A DNA stretch of 49,147 nt from Saccoglossus kowalevskii. Its lineage: Eukaryota; Hemichordata; Enteropneusta; Harrimaniidae. Made by a program: the position numbers and the translations under genes. The DNA is taken from positions 299,000 through 348,146 of the forward strand of contig NW_003123908.1 in the NCBI RefSeq assembly GCF_000003605.2. Reading direction: 5' to 3'. Within the stretch, counting starts at the first letter, position 1; each line of letters begins with the position of its first letter. The notes under the pieces are model-generated. The model was not told where the DNA came from. It saw nothing but the letters and a program-made list of their open reading frames with translations, and did not search any database. Of the stretch, positions 22,601-32,978 are shown piece after piece.

Positions 22601-23875
22601 AAAGTCCTCTCCTCTCTCCCATTAGATGGACTGAACATGCATTTTATATTTCGAACCCACTTTTGTCACTTAAATTACATACACCATCGACATATCTTGC
22701 TGCGTAAACCTGTATTTCAATTTCTTTCAATGGGTAAATCTTCTGAAATCCTCGTCGCTGCCTTATTTTCCCACTTTCCCTTGCCTAATTGTAAGTGCAA
22801 AACTCATGCGCACATGCACAATTGAAAAAAAGTTGTATATCAACTTGCAATAATGAACAAGAGTAGCAAAAAATACTCAAACCTATATTTAAAATTCCTC
22901 AATTCCCGTGTTTTATGTATATTGTTTCAATTATTTATTCAAAGGACCTCTCTGTGACTGCATGGATTTCAAGTTCTTTTCTAACAAAAAATCCTGGTTC
23001 GATGCAAAAGCGTCTTGTGAAGATAATTTGGGAAGACTGGCGATTGTCACAAATGAAGAGCTACAAGCAATGATCGAGAATCAACTTCAAAGTAATACAC
23101 TGGAATCTGGTTTATGGGTTGGGTTGAGTGACGTAGATATTGAGAGCGAGTTTATTTGGGATGATGGTACGAAGATCTGTTATTCTAATTGGGCTGATTG
23201 GGCGCCCGCTACCGACGGAAACGACACTGACTGCGTGATGATCAGGTATTTGTTTATTTCTCAAACTATACGCGTTCCTTGTCTCGGAGTCATTTGGGCA
23301 ACATCTGTGGATGAGTATTACCATAGACCTATGGTATTACTAAAAGAAACCAGGGAAGGAAACGAGTCGAGTCTTAGACTTCTTGCAATGACAATCTACA
23401 CACTGTGCTAAGTCTCGGTGTCAACTCGACACAGATAGAGCAGACTGACTATGTGAACCAATATTTATTACACATTTTGACTAATTAATATATATTATAG
23501 TCCAGAAATGTTGTTTTTTTAATATTTTTTTTCACACATTTCACAGAGGGGATAACTATCAATGGCAGGACGCTGACTGTTATGAACCACGTGGTTACAT
23601 ATGCGAATTCCCAGCGTTAGGTATTTATCTATTAAGTTATAAATCCAAAGTTTAAAATGGCTGTGACTTTTGAGCCAAATCTTGCATATGCTTGCATCCT
23701 TATAAGTACCAACTCATTTGCATATACAAGAACGTATTTCAATCATTCTACAAAAAGAACTGTGTTTTTTTTCAATTATTAAGTGAATATACTCCTATAT
23801 CGATATTTATACAGTTTATTTTGCTGTGTTTTTGTTTCAGATTGTCCTACAGACTGCATTTCATGTTCAGTATAG
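19670..23875 (+). CDS. Secreted Ser-rich C-type lectin-domain protein B
   Basis: Five plus-strand exons, 732 nt, 243 residues: 19670-19729, 20606-20867, 22945-23245, 23547-23620 and 23841-23875 (TAG stop). All introns are GT-AG; junction phases are 0, 1, 2 and 1. Residues 1-20 (MKILLISMLALLLVVAMCNA) are a signal peptide ending exactly at the exon boundary. Residues 21-107 are a Ser/Lys/Asp-rich stalk with a 10-residue repeat (NKDSGSDSDK, period 30 bp). Residues 108-232 are a long-form CTLD: C111-x-C113, SWFDAKASC (124-132), WVGLSD (165-170), IWDDG (178-182), CYSNW (186-190), DTDCVMIRG (201-209), WQDADC (214-219) and YICEF (225-229). The tail is DCPTDCISCSV. There is no EPN or QPD triplet, so sugar binding of the classical kind is unlikely. 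It is a clear paralogue of the gene at 7863-12857, transcribed away from it. The exon joins are supported by phase, by consensus and by the continuous CTLD they produce. Confidence 0.92.
20269..20352. repeat. Direct repeat TTCACGCAAGCTACGA in intron 1
   Basis: Two perfect 16-bp copies, near 20270 and 20337, about 67 bp apart in the first coding intron of lectin gene B. Confidence 0.6.
20701..20800 (+). repeat. 30-bp in-frame repeat in the Ser-rich exon of lectin gene B
   Basis: AAAAATAAAGACAGCGGCAG recurs at 20711, 20741 and 20771. The unit of 30 bp codes 10 residues (Asn-Lys-Asp-Ser-Gly-Ser-Asp-Ser-Asp-Lys). An AGC run coding poly-Ser follows. Shadow frames rich in Ala and Val are by-products. 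Confidence 0.9.
20891..21083. mobile_element. TACTGT-type MITE, copy 1 (in lectin B intron 2)
   Basis: Begins TACTGTAAAATAC and ends near AGTATTTTACAATG. It carries internal GCGAATATACC and CATTCAACTC segments shared with the copies at 29636-29847 and 35444-35656. The right terminus has decayed. Confidence 0.7.
21505..21544. repeat. G9 run and (TCTG)6 microsatellite
   Basis: Nine G at 21505-21513 followed by TCTCTCG and six TCTG units at 21521-21544, within lectin B intron 2. Confidence 0.9.
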
Positions 23876-23975
23876 ACCATCGTGTCCGGGATCATGAGAG
23901 TACGCCACCAGCGGCAATGTATTCGACATTTAGTTTCCCATTTAAGACTTTATGAAGATAGTCTATTTAGTTTTG

Positions 23976-23981
23976 AATAAA
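23976..23981 (+). terminator. Poly-A signal of lectin gene B
   Basis: AATAAA about 100 bases after the stop codon at 23873-23875. Confidence 0.65.
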
Positions 23982-23989
23982 GAATGCAT

Positions 23990-26560
23990 TTAAACAATGT
24001 TATGTTGTCATAATTGTAAGATATAAAGAATAGGTCTACACGCACATAGAACATATTTTTGTGTTTTGTTATTATAGTACTATACAAGAGTAAATACGAT
24101 TGTTGGATTAAATATCCCAATACATGTATTTGTTTTGTTATTCGAACTACATGGACCATGGGAGGTACTAACGGTACCTTCCATACATGGACCAACAAGC
24201 TGCAACTCTTGTTGAGAACATGTACAAATGTTGATCCATGTGTTCAACTTCAGCCACTGGAAGTCTTTGTGTGGTTCGGGATTCAGTACGAATCATATTC
24301 ACTCTGGTTTACAGACTGGTCGTACCGTGATCTGTAGCAAATTTCCCAAAAATTGTTCAATATTTTGCGACAAACAAACTATTTAGTATTTTTAGTATAC
24401 GTTTTTTTGTTATTTTATTAAAGATGATTGGGAAGGTTGTAACAAAAAGTACAATTTCATCCGTTCATTGTACTTGCACAATTTCGCGGGAAATTCCAAT
24501 TCCAATTTTATGACGGAAAATTAGTACAGGGTTTCACTTTGTAGTTAACGAGTGTGCGGACAAAGAACACTGGGTGTAATAAAGGTCTTAGTTATTCTGT
24601 TCTGGGCATGATACTAAATAGCCTGCGTCGGAATTCATCGGCGAGGGCGCAATAACTAAGTGTCATATTTTGTAGACACGGTGAAGCATCATGAGTAGAC
24701 TGAAAGCAAACAACAGATCACAGCTACGTTTAAATACACAATCAGAACAAAATAGAATTGACTTCTCGAAAATACAAAAAGGGGTACTTTTTGGTCATGC
24801 AAAGTGGTGTGCTTAGTTTGTATTTTTACCTTTACTCCGACGACTTGGAATTTGCGTGGTCCTGTGAGCTATTTCGATCACATTAGAAACCCCATCACTT
24901 GTTAGTCATATCTCTGTATATGTATCTCTGTATATTAAGTGCTCCACGGGTTTCAATAACAGTATTTTAATAACAATTCACAATTTTATTAAAAACGCTT
25001 AAAATTAAAAAAAAAAGGAATTAAAATGTTTACATAACATATATCGTGAAAGATACCACTAACAGAAATCACAACATTAAACCATTAATAAGAAATACCC
25101 CCCCCCCCAAAAAAAAACAACAACAACAACATCCGATTTATTAAACGCTAGTGCCTTTTTTACTCGAAACAAATAATATGTGTTGAATATTTGGGTGACA
25201 GGTGTGTACAAGTTGGACTCATGATATTAAGGGTAGAAAGAAATAGATACGTATAATCGTTCTTTATCGATAAAATGTGACATTGCACGAAAAAAAGGAA
25301 CATTTAAGGTAGTGTGCGTGTTTCTGGGCACATGGTTGTCCAATGTTATGTCGGGTCAATATATTCAGCGTCAAATGGAAACAGCCGGGCATTTTGGTGT
25401 CTTGTGAAAGAGTTAACATTTCATGAATATTAATGTTTTATACTTCAGCGTGTGTTTACTGTGATAAATATTTCAGGTCGTCGGAGGTGAAGCCACTTCT
25501 GTAGTTTTCTGTCTACACGGTCATCTCTAGAAAAAATTTTTTTTTTTTACAAATTGATTGCAAACTTTGTCACGAACTTAGTTTTTAGTGCCTGTGCTTA
25601 ATCTAGCAGCATCAGCGAGGTGTATCACGAACAACACCTAACGCCGACCGCGTTGCTATGGGTAGTAGTTGATATAGCAACTACACACAAACACAGCATG
25701 GTACATATTTATTGCATTATTAGCACATCTACAAGTTTAACGAGAAATTTTCGTGAACATTTTGTAACAACTACCAATTTCACAGCGGAAACAACGCGCC
25801 ATAAATGCAATAACGTGCTTTTAAGCTGGGATCACCATTACTGACCCTCGTATTTAGTAGATTTTATCAGTTCATGGGCAATTAAAAGGCGGTGGTTGTC
25901 GCCATGTGCCGTGTTCGATAAGGGTTTCATCAAAAATGGGTAACATAGTTATAGCCATCGTAGCTTTACGACAAAAATTGTATTTGAGTGAGACGCCATC
26001 CCTTACCACCCACCCGTTTTTCCTGGACTGGGGGTCAGTAGTTATACGGCCGGTTACTGGTATACAATGGCGTAAAACACATATATATTGACTATTTACG
26101 CGAGATTCGATCGCTACACGAAGACCAATGTCCTTTGACATCTGTGAAAAACCTTCAATAAAATATTTGAACATTTCGTTGCGTCACAATATTTTTGTCA
26201 CAGTGTTTTTTTTTATATTTTCTAAGTTGTTACACACAGTACTGTAACGACATAATACGAACTTGTTATCACTGTACAACACAAATAAAAAGTTAAATGT
26301 GACAACTTTATAACAGTAAACAAAAACAAAAACTTGCCATCTATAAATTTTTAACTACACAATTTCTAAAAATTCAGTTCTCATCTTCGTACTACTTCGT
26401 AATTCGCAGCTCAAATTGTAATTCTCGGTACAATTATTCTGTAATTAAATATGCCACTGCTTGTGTTTTTTACTGTAATTTGCATTATTGTACACAAATG
26501 CGGGCAACATATTTACTTTAATTGTTCCCGTTTCAGTGGTTTATGCTTTGTGTTCCGCGG
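23990..26560. other. Intergenic, no gene seen
   Basis: AT-rich with scattered short frames. It holds a C11-A9-(CAA)n run at 25098-25130. At 25882 a segment (TTAAAAGGCGGTGGTTGTCG) resembles the left end of the TTAA MITE at 13703, but no right end was found. A 100-codon minus-strand frame at 25872-26174 overlaps it and is not recognised. Confidence 0.45.
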
Positions 26561-27090
26561 GTATGAAATTACGCGTCATTTATTATGCAAATGAGGACAG
26601 TAACAGCTGAGACTAGTTGCATATGAGTTCGTCATCGTCGCCGTTGAGGTCAGCTGTGTTTGGTGATCGTTGTTGCATGTGTGCGTTATTTTCGCGGATT
26701 TGCACTTGCTGTTGATGCGATGATGGGATTTACAAGGCGGGGAAATTAATTCAGCACCTTTCCGTATTTACCGTACTACCAGAAACCCGCGTGTATCGGC
26801 CTAAATGGGCGTATGAACTGAGACAACGAGTATTCCATCGATATCCACGTGTGTCTGTGTACAGACACCAACACGATGAAAAGGCCAACAACAACGGGTT
26901 CAATCAACCGGATCGCGTTGTATTCGGCGGGGACGTATTATGAAAACTGAACATGTAGGCAACCCGCGAACCATTCATGGAATCCAGATAACGTTCATTA
27001 TACGGTAGATTGTAGCCACTTTTTAGGCGATGGCGGTACAGGCGAAAAAGACTATACATCGAAAGACTTGCAGTATCAGTTGTCGCCAAC
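26560..27090. promoter_or_regulatory. CpG-richer patch, possible promoter or exon region
   Basis: Contrasts with the AT-rich, CpG-poor surroundings (GGCGGGG, CCCGCG, GGATCGCG and many isolated CG). A perfect POU octamer ATGCAAAT lies at 26585-26592. A plus-strand frame is open from 26716 to 26943 (75 codons, no ATG), reading for example WAYELRQRVFHRYP. Possible acceptors precede it (TTTACAAG, TTAATTCAG), but no good donor follows. No family recognised. Confidence 0.3.
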
Positions 27091-29630
27091 GACATAAAAT
27101 AAATTATGATAGCCACTGTGCAACTCGCTGGTCGAGCCGATTCTATTTATTTTTCTGCGTATTTCCTGCATATTTTTCTACTGTATTAGCCGATTCGGGT
27201 AAGTGAAATGTAATATTATATGCTTTATTGTAACCCATAATTTCACAGCGGATATGGCATTGTACGTTGCAGGGTTCAGATGTATTGAATTGCATATATT
27301 ACCACCATATGGTTTCACTCATGGAACTATAGTTCCATGGTTTCACTCTACTCCAATATATAACATAATCAGTGGTTATTCGCGATTAAATGTTCACAGA
27401 CACAAACTGCGATTTTGAGTTTACATGTCTGTTATACTAGTTTACAGTTGATGGCTATGCTTCACACATCACAGTTTAACATTTCGTATCGAAAAAAAAA
27501 AAAAAAAATAGTTGTCTTCGCGAAATTCAGGGAAGAAGTTAACAAAGCTTACATTTTTTAAATCCATGTAATTAGTAGATCGTGGTATATTGATCGAGTC
27601 ACGCGTCCAGTCGAACGCTTCTCACCTTGTTGAGTTTTCTCTTTGATGTGATAATTAGTAAAAGTCCATTCACATATGTTTTTAGTAGGGGGCTGTGACC
27701 ATCACCCCCGTGACACTTTGTTTTAATGGAGACACTCCGTAGTCACGCTGTACATAACTTTTCTTTTACATCTAATCCTTGGTGTCCCGCACGGTTATTT
27801 GGTGTCTGTGACCGTGGAACACTCTCCGCCCATCACACTGCCAAAATATTATTAAATCGCCAATATTTTCAATTAATTTCACATCATGTTTGCATAGTTC
27901 CACTGACGATTATTATTCCATAATAATAATATTAACAATGCCCACGCAATGTGGTGTTAGTCTTTGCCGCTTTTACACACACCGAATTGAAAGTGTTTAC
28001 CGTGTAAGTGTGAATGAAATTTACTTCCTAAAATCATATTTATTCAAATATTCACTGTAACAAATAAAAGAGATGTACCACACCCATCCACTGGTCATTC
28101 ACCATCATTTCATGATATCCAAACAGAGTGCTGCCACAGTACAAACAAATATGGCTGTTAAATACAGTGTAAAATTTAATGTTGTGTAAACACATTGAAT
28201 ACCCTTAAAACTATTATAGTTGAGAATTGTTTTGAAGGTTTGTATCAATCAGTGTGACTAATTTTATTTGAGGGTCTCTGCACAGCTTAGGAACAGGGTG
28301 GGGTGGTGGGGTGTGCGTTTGGTGGATTGCAAAGCTTAGGGACTAGGGTGCATAGCTTAGGCACTAGGGGTCCACTGCACAACCTCAGTGCTGGGAGGGA
28401 TGGTGATGCAGTGCACAGCTCAGAGACTAATGTGGCAAATTCCATGGTTCTGTAGAATGCTTGATTTCCACAGAAAAGTGGTAAATGGGAGAAATTGAAA
28501 TTCAATGAAAATATTTTTTCACTATGATTTGTTTGTAATTTATGACAAATCAGTGAAAATAAATATTTTGTATTGAATTAAATTGTGTCTCTAGTGAAAA
28601 TATAAAATAAAACAATTAAGCCCCCCCCCCCCAACCCACCCCATCACCCAAGTAAATTTTTCTGTGCATGTATTTTTATGACATTTTTGGTCAGATTTTC
28701 AAAAAAAGGAAATAAAACAATTTGTTTTTCAGGAATCTAACGGAAGCACAAATTTATTGACAATATTAACAAATACATATTCATGAAAAAATAAAAAGGA
28801 CATCATTTGATTTTTTTAAAAAAATTTTCGGGTTATAATCAATGGTACGAATACAACTGGTGACAAGAAACATCCGTCAGCTAAATTTGCTTGAAACGTC
28901 ATTATATATACCTGGTAATCTTTTCATCTGTTATCAGGCAGGTGTGTTTATAATTATTGACATTTGGTGCAATGGTCATGCTTATCTTTATGACTGTTGA
29001 TCTCTCTCTGTCTTGTAGATATGTAGATAATAAGATGAAAACAAATCTGTCAGTATAATGTGAGATTATTTGTTATATGTTGTAAATAACACACGCTTTA
29101 TTGCATTTCTGCATTGTGATTGGCCAGTCAAAAGGAAACCATTTAATTTTGTTTGAATTTATGACAAACCAAATAATTTGAATAATGCTAATCAATATTT
29201 ATGCACATTGTATTCTATAAAACAAGTCTATACATGAACGCATACATTAAAAAAGAACGAATTTAAAAGTTGGAAGTTAAATTTGTGAAAAATCTAAAGC
29301 TGGTGTAACAGGTGACAAAACACACTGTAGGGACACAAGGAAAATCATTCAAAAACAATAGAAATGTATTATTAAAGGAATGTGGATTGAAAAGTATGAA
29401 ACTATTAAAAAAGATTCACAGCACTACAGTCATTGCATTATGTGTATGATACTTTGTTTATATGAAATTAAAATGTGTACTGTAACTTTCAGTGTAGCAT
29501 AAAAAAAAAGACTCCCCAATGTTGTAGTACAGTGGTGTTTTAATTCAAGCTATGTTTACAGTGTACGTTGACTGTGTCATTTCAATAGAATTATGTAACA
29601 TAGTTTATATCATTCTAAAAATACTAATAT
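27091..29630. other. Intergenic with simple repeats, no gene seen
   Basis: Contains the palindrome at 27320, a poly-A run near 27491-27508 and a C12 run at 28621-28632. A degenerate array at 28275-28430 repeats a TGCA(C/A/T)AGCTTAGG core followed by ACTAGGG-like sequence in about five diverged copies. Confidence 0.5.
27309..27348. repeat. 20-bp perfect palindrome between 12-bp direct repeats
   Basis: CATGGAACTATAGTTCCATG at 27320-27339 is its own reverse complement. ATGGTTTCACTC occurs on either side, at 27309-27320 and 27337-27348. Confidence 0.85.
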
Positions 29631-29635
29631 CTGAA

Positions 29636-29847
29636 TACTGTGGAATACTTTATTTTCGCTTGGAATTAATTTTCGTTATTTTCGTTAAAGGAATGATTCA
29701 GTGAAAATAAAATCCAGCGAATATACCTGTTTTCCTATCTTTTACATTCAACTCGCCAAAAATCAGTGAAAATAAATTCCATATAACACACCTAAAAAGT
29801 CTTTTCAGCGAAAATAAATTCCAGTGAAAATAAAGTATTTTACAGTA
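29636..29847. mobile_element. TACTGT-type MITE, copy 2
   Basis: Left end TACTGTGGAATACTTTATTT, right end AAATAAAGTATTTTACAGTA. The ends are imperfect inverted repeats of more than 25 bp and the interior repeats TTTTCGC and GTGAAAATAAA in opposite orientation. TA at both tips may be the target duplication. Confidence 0.8.
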
Positions 29848-31790
29848 ATATATACAGTTAAATTATAAAATAATCAATATTTTCGGAGGAGTCCTTCAAC
29901 TCTGTTTCTATTTTTTGTTACAAGTGTTTAACTGTTATTCAATAATAATAACAGCAGTTACCATGTGAAGTATCAGGATAACAAATACTTACTTGTAGTC
30001 ATGTGACCCTTTTCTCCTAACAGTCTGCTCTGGAAATCCATCCCATAAACTCCCTGGTGTGAGGTGAACATGCTAACCAGTGTACAATTTCTCAGGTCAA
30101 TGCTTGAATCATCACAGAACTACTTAACTGATGAAATCCACAAGACCATAGGGTTGCTGTAGGGTTCAGAAAGTTTTCATAGTAATTCATTTTTTTTTTA
30201 AAAAAGCACAATTTTAATGATTATGTTTAATTCTAAAAAATCAAACCATGCATAATACTTCACGACTTAATAAAGTGTTTTTCCAATAATCTGGAAAACC
30301 AAGCAGATTGATTTTTAAACATTTTTATTTTATTTTATTTTTTTGGACCTAAACCAAAAATTGCACTAAATATTTTGACCACAGACACATTTCACACAGA
30401 GCTACTAATAGGACAAATACTGTATATGTTATCCCATGAACATTTGAGCACAGATGTCCAAGCTACTATTGTTATGCTAATTGAGAAAACATTTATATGG
30501 TGATCTGGTCCTTATATATGCAAAACAGTTGTCATATTTATGAATAAAAAAACAAACATATTAGTGGTAATATATCAGTAATATTGCATCTCTGTTGCTC
30601 TATGAATAAGCAGGGATTAATTAATATTTTATGAATTCATAGATTTATATAATTCAAACAAATAAATTCTATGCAGTGCTAATAAAATCAATACAAATGT
30701 ATATGATTCGTCTGTTCTCCAATTTTGTGTTTTAAAGCACAAAGAGGAAGTATGTATACAAAGTTTGAAATCAACAATGAAGCGATGTTTGGTTCTTAAT
30801 CAGGGTTCTGTGTGATTTTGATTAAAAATGCATGATGAAAAGTTTCATTTTTACTGACATTTCCTTTCTTTCTTCTGACATAATAATGTTTAGCTTAAAT
30901 ATTAAAGTTCGTATAGAGTTCATATTGTGTAAATGAATATGAGTTCTGCACTCAATCTAATTATAATTTCTGTAATGCAAGATAAGCATATAATGAACAA
31001 ACATAGTCTCCAGTTGGAAAATGTATATTTTCATAATTTGGTTTTTGGATATTTCCCAACATATTGCAAAATGTATGGTGCCATGTAGACTAAATAATGC
31101 CTCTCTGAAGAACCATAATACCGGTAGTCATATTTTCCCTGCTATGAAATTTCTCTATTGTCCCCCGAGCTTGAAAAATTCCTGAAAACTAAAGTTGAAC
31201 CTCTGTTTTTTACATAAATGCTTATGTGTTACTAATAGAGCAAATATGGTACAATATATAAATGCAGAAAACTGCACTAGTTGAAGCAGAACAGATACAA
31301 AAATCGTTATTAGTTTTGAAAGCTACTTCCGCAACTACTTGTCAAAACATTAGATTCTTAATAATGCAGTTTTTTATCACCATAATTGTTGGTAATTGCA
31401 ATTATTGTTAGTCTTCTTTTGCATTCATTGATAAAAAGGAAATAATCTAACTGAACATTTATTTCAAAATAGACTAAAAAAACTGGAGTATAATGATATT
31501 TCTATCATATATTATTTAATTTATAATATCCTGCCCACTCACTTCATATACCTTAGACAAATCCTGTCGTATAATAGAAATCTAATGATGTGAAAATTAG
31601 ATGTATATTAATAAAGTATGCACTATTGTTGGTGTGCTGTTCTGAACAAAAGGAAAAAATATTTGCTCTCCTGGATTGATGTCGGCTGGATAAGATGTAA
31701 TATCACTACATATATATGTATAAATAATAATAAATCCAAAAAATAGCATTTCAAATATAATTTGTAAGGCTATGCACATTCAATTGAAGA
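29848..31790. other. Intergenic, no gene seen
   Basis: AT-rich sequence without convincing exons. AATAAA-like and poly-T stretches occur by composition. Confidence 0.45.
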
Positions 31791-31834
31791 AAATGGTCTT
31801 GTGAAGTGATAGAAGTTGCTGCATTTTAGATATG

Positions 31835-31850
31835 GTCTTGTGAGCATCAC
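31835..31850 (-). repeat. Inverted single copy of the 17-bp minisatellite unit
   Basis: GTCTTGTGAGCATCAC is the reverse complement of the array core GTAATGCTCACAAGAC with one mismatch, about 50 bp before the array. A shorter GGTCTTGTGA sits near 31796. Confidence 0.6.
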
Positions 31851-31900
31851 TGTACTTTGTGCTTACTTTAAGGGCATTGTGTCCTTTTTTTCAATTCATG

Positions 31901-32978
31901 TAATACTGAGCTCACAAGACTGTAATGCTCACAAGACTGTAATGCTCACAAGACTGTAATACTCACAAGACTGTAATGCTCACAAGACTGTAATACTCAC
32001 AAGACTGTAATGCTCACAAGACTGTAATACTCACAAGACTGTAATGCTCACAAGACTGTAATGCTCACAAGACCGTAATGCTCACAAGACTGTAATGCTC
32101 ACAAGACTGTAATGCTCACAAGACTAATACTCACAAGACTGTAATACTCACAAGACTGTAATGCTCACAAGACTGTAATACTCACAAGACTGTAATGCTC
32201 ACAAGACTGTAATGCTCACAAGACTGTAATGCTCACAAAGACTGTAATGCTCACAAGACTGTAATGCTCACAAGACTGTAATGCTCACAAAGACTGTAAT
32301 GCTCACAAGACTGTAATGCTCACAAGACTGTAATGCTCANNNNNNNNNNNNNNNNNNNNNNNNNNNNNNNNNNNNNNNNNNNNNNNNNNNNNNNNNNNNN
32401 NNNNNNNNNNNNNNNNNNNNNNNNNNNNNNNNNNNNNNNNNNNNNNNNNNNNNNNNNNNNNNNNNNNNNNNNNNNNNNNNNNNNNNNNNNNNNNNNNNNN
32501 NNNNNNNNNNNNNNNNNNNNNNNNNNNNNNNNNNNNNNNNNNNNNNNNNNNNNNNNNNNNNNNNNNNNNNNNNNNNNNNNNNNNNNNNNNNNNNNNNNNN
32601 NNNNNNNNNNNNNNNNNNNNNNNNNNNNNNNNNNNNNNNNNNNNNNNNNNNNNNNNNNNNNNNNNNNNNNNNNNNNNNNNNNNNNNNNNNNNNNNNNNNN
32701 NNNNNNNNNNNNNNNNNNNNNNNNNNNNNNNNNNNNNNNNNNNNNNNNNNNNNNNNNNNNNNNNNNNNNNNNNNNNNNNNNNNNNNNNNNNNNNNNNNNN
32801 NNNNNNNNNNNNNNNNNNNNNNNNNNNNNNNNNNNNNNNNNNNNNNNNNNNNNNNNNNNNNNNNNNNNNNNNNNNNNNNNNNNNNNNNNNNNNNNNAATA
32901 CTCACAAGACTGTAATACTCACAAGACTGTAATACTCACAAGACTGTAATGCTCACAAGACTGTAATGCTCACAAGAA
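31901..32978. repeat. 17-bp minisatellite interrupted by an assembly gap
   Basis: Tandem units of ACTGTAATGCTCACAAG, with a common GCTC/ACTC variant and a few one-base insertions (CACAAAG). The array is cut by Ns at 32340-32896, so its true length is unknown. It resumes on the far side in the same orientation. Confidence 0.95.
32340..32896. other. Assembly gap, 557 N
   Basis: Unsequenced bases inside the 17-bp array. Any open frame crossing it is meaningless. Confidence 1.

Noticed and set aside
23112-23324. Minus-strand 70-codon frame
   Set aside because: Antisense to the CTLD exon of lectin gene B.
32303-32932. 200-codon frames on both strands
   Set aside because: They consist almost entirely of Ns in an assembly gap.
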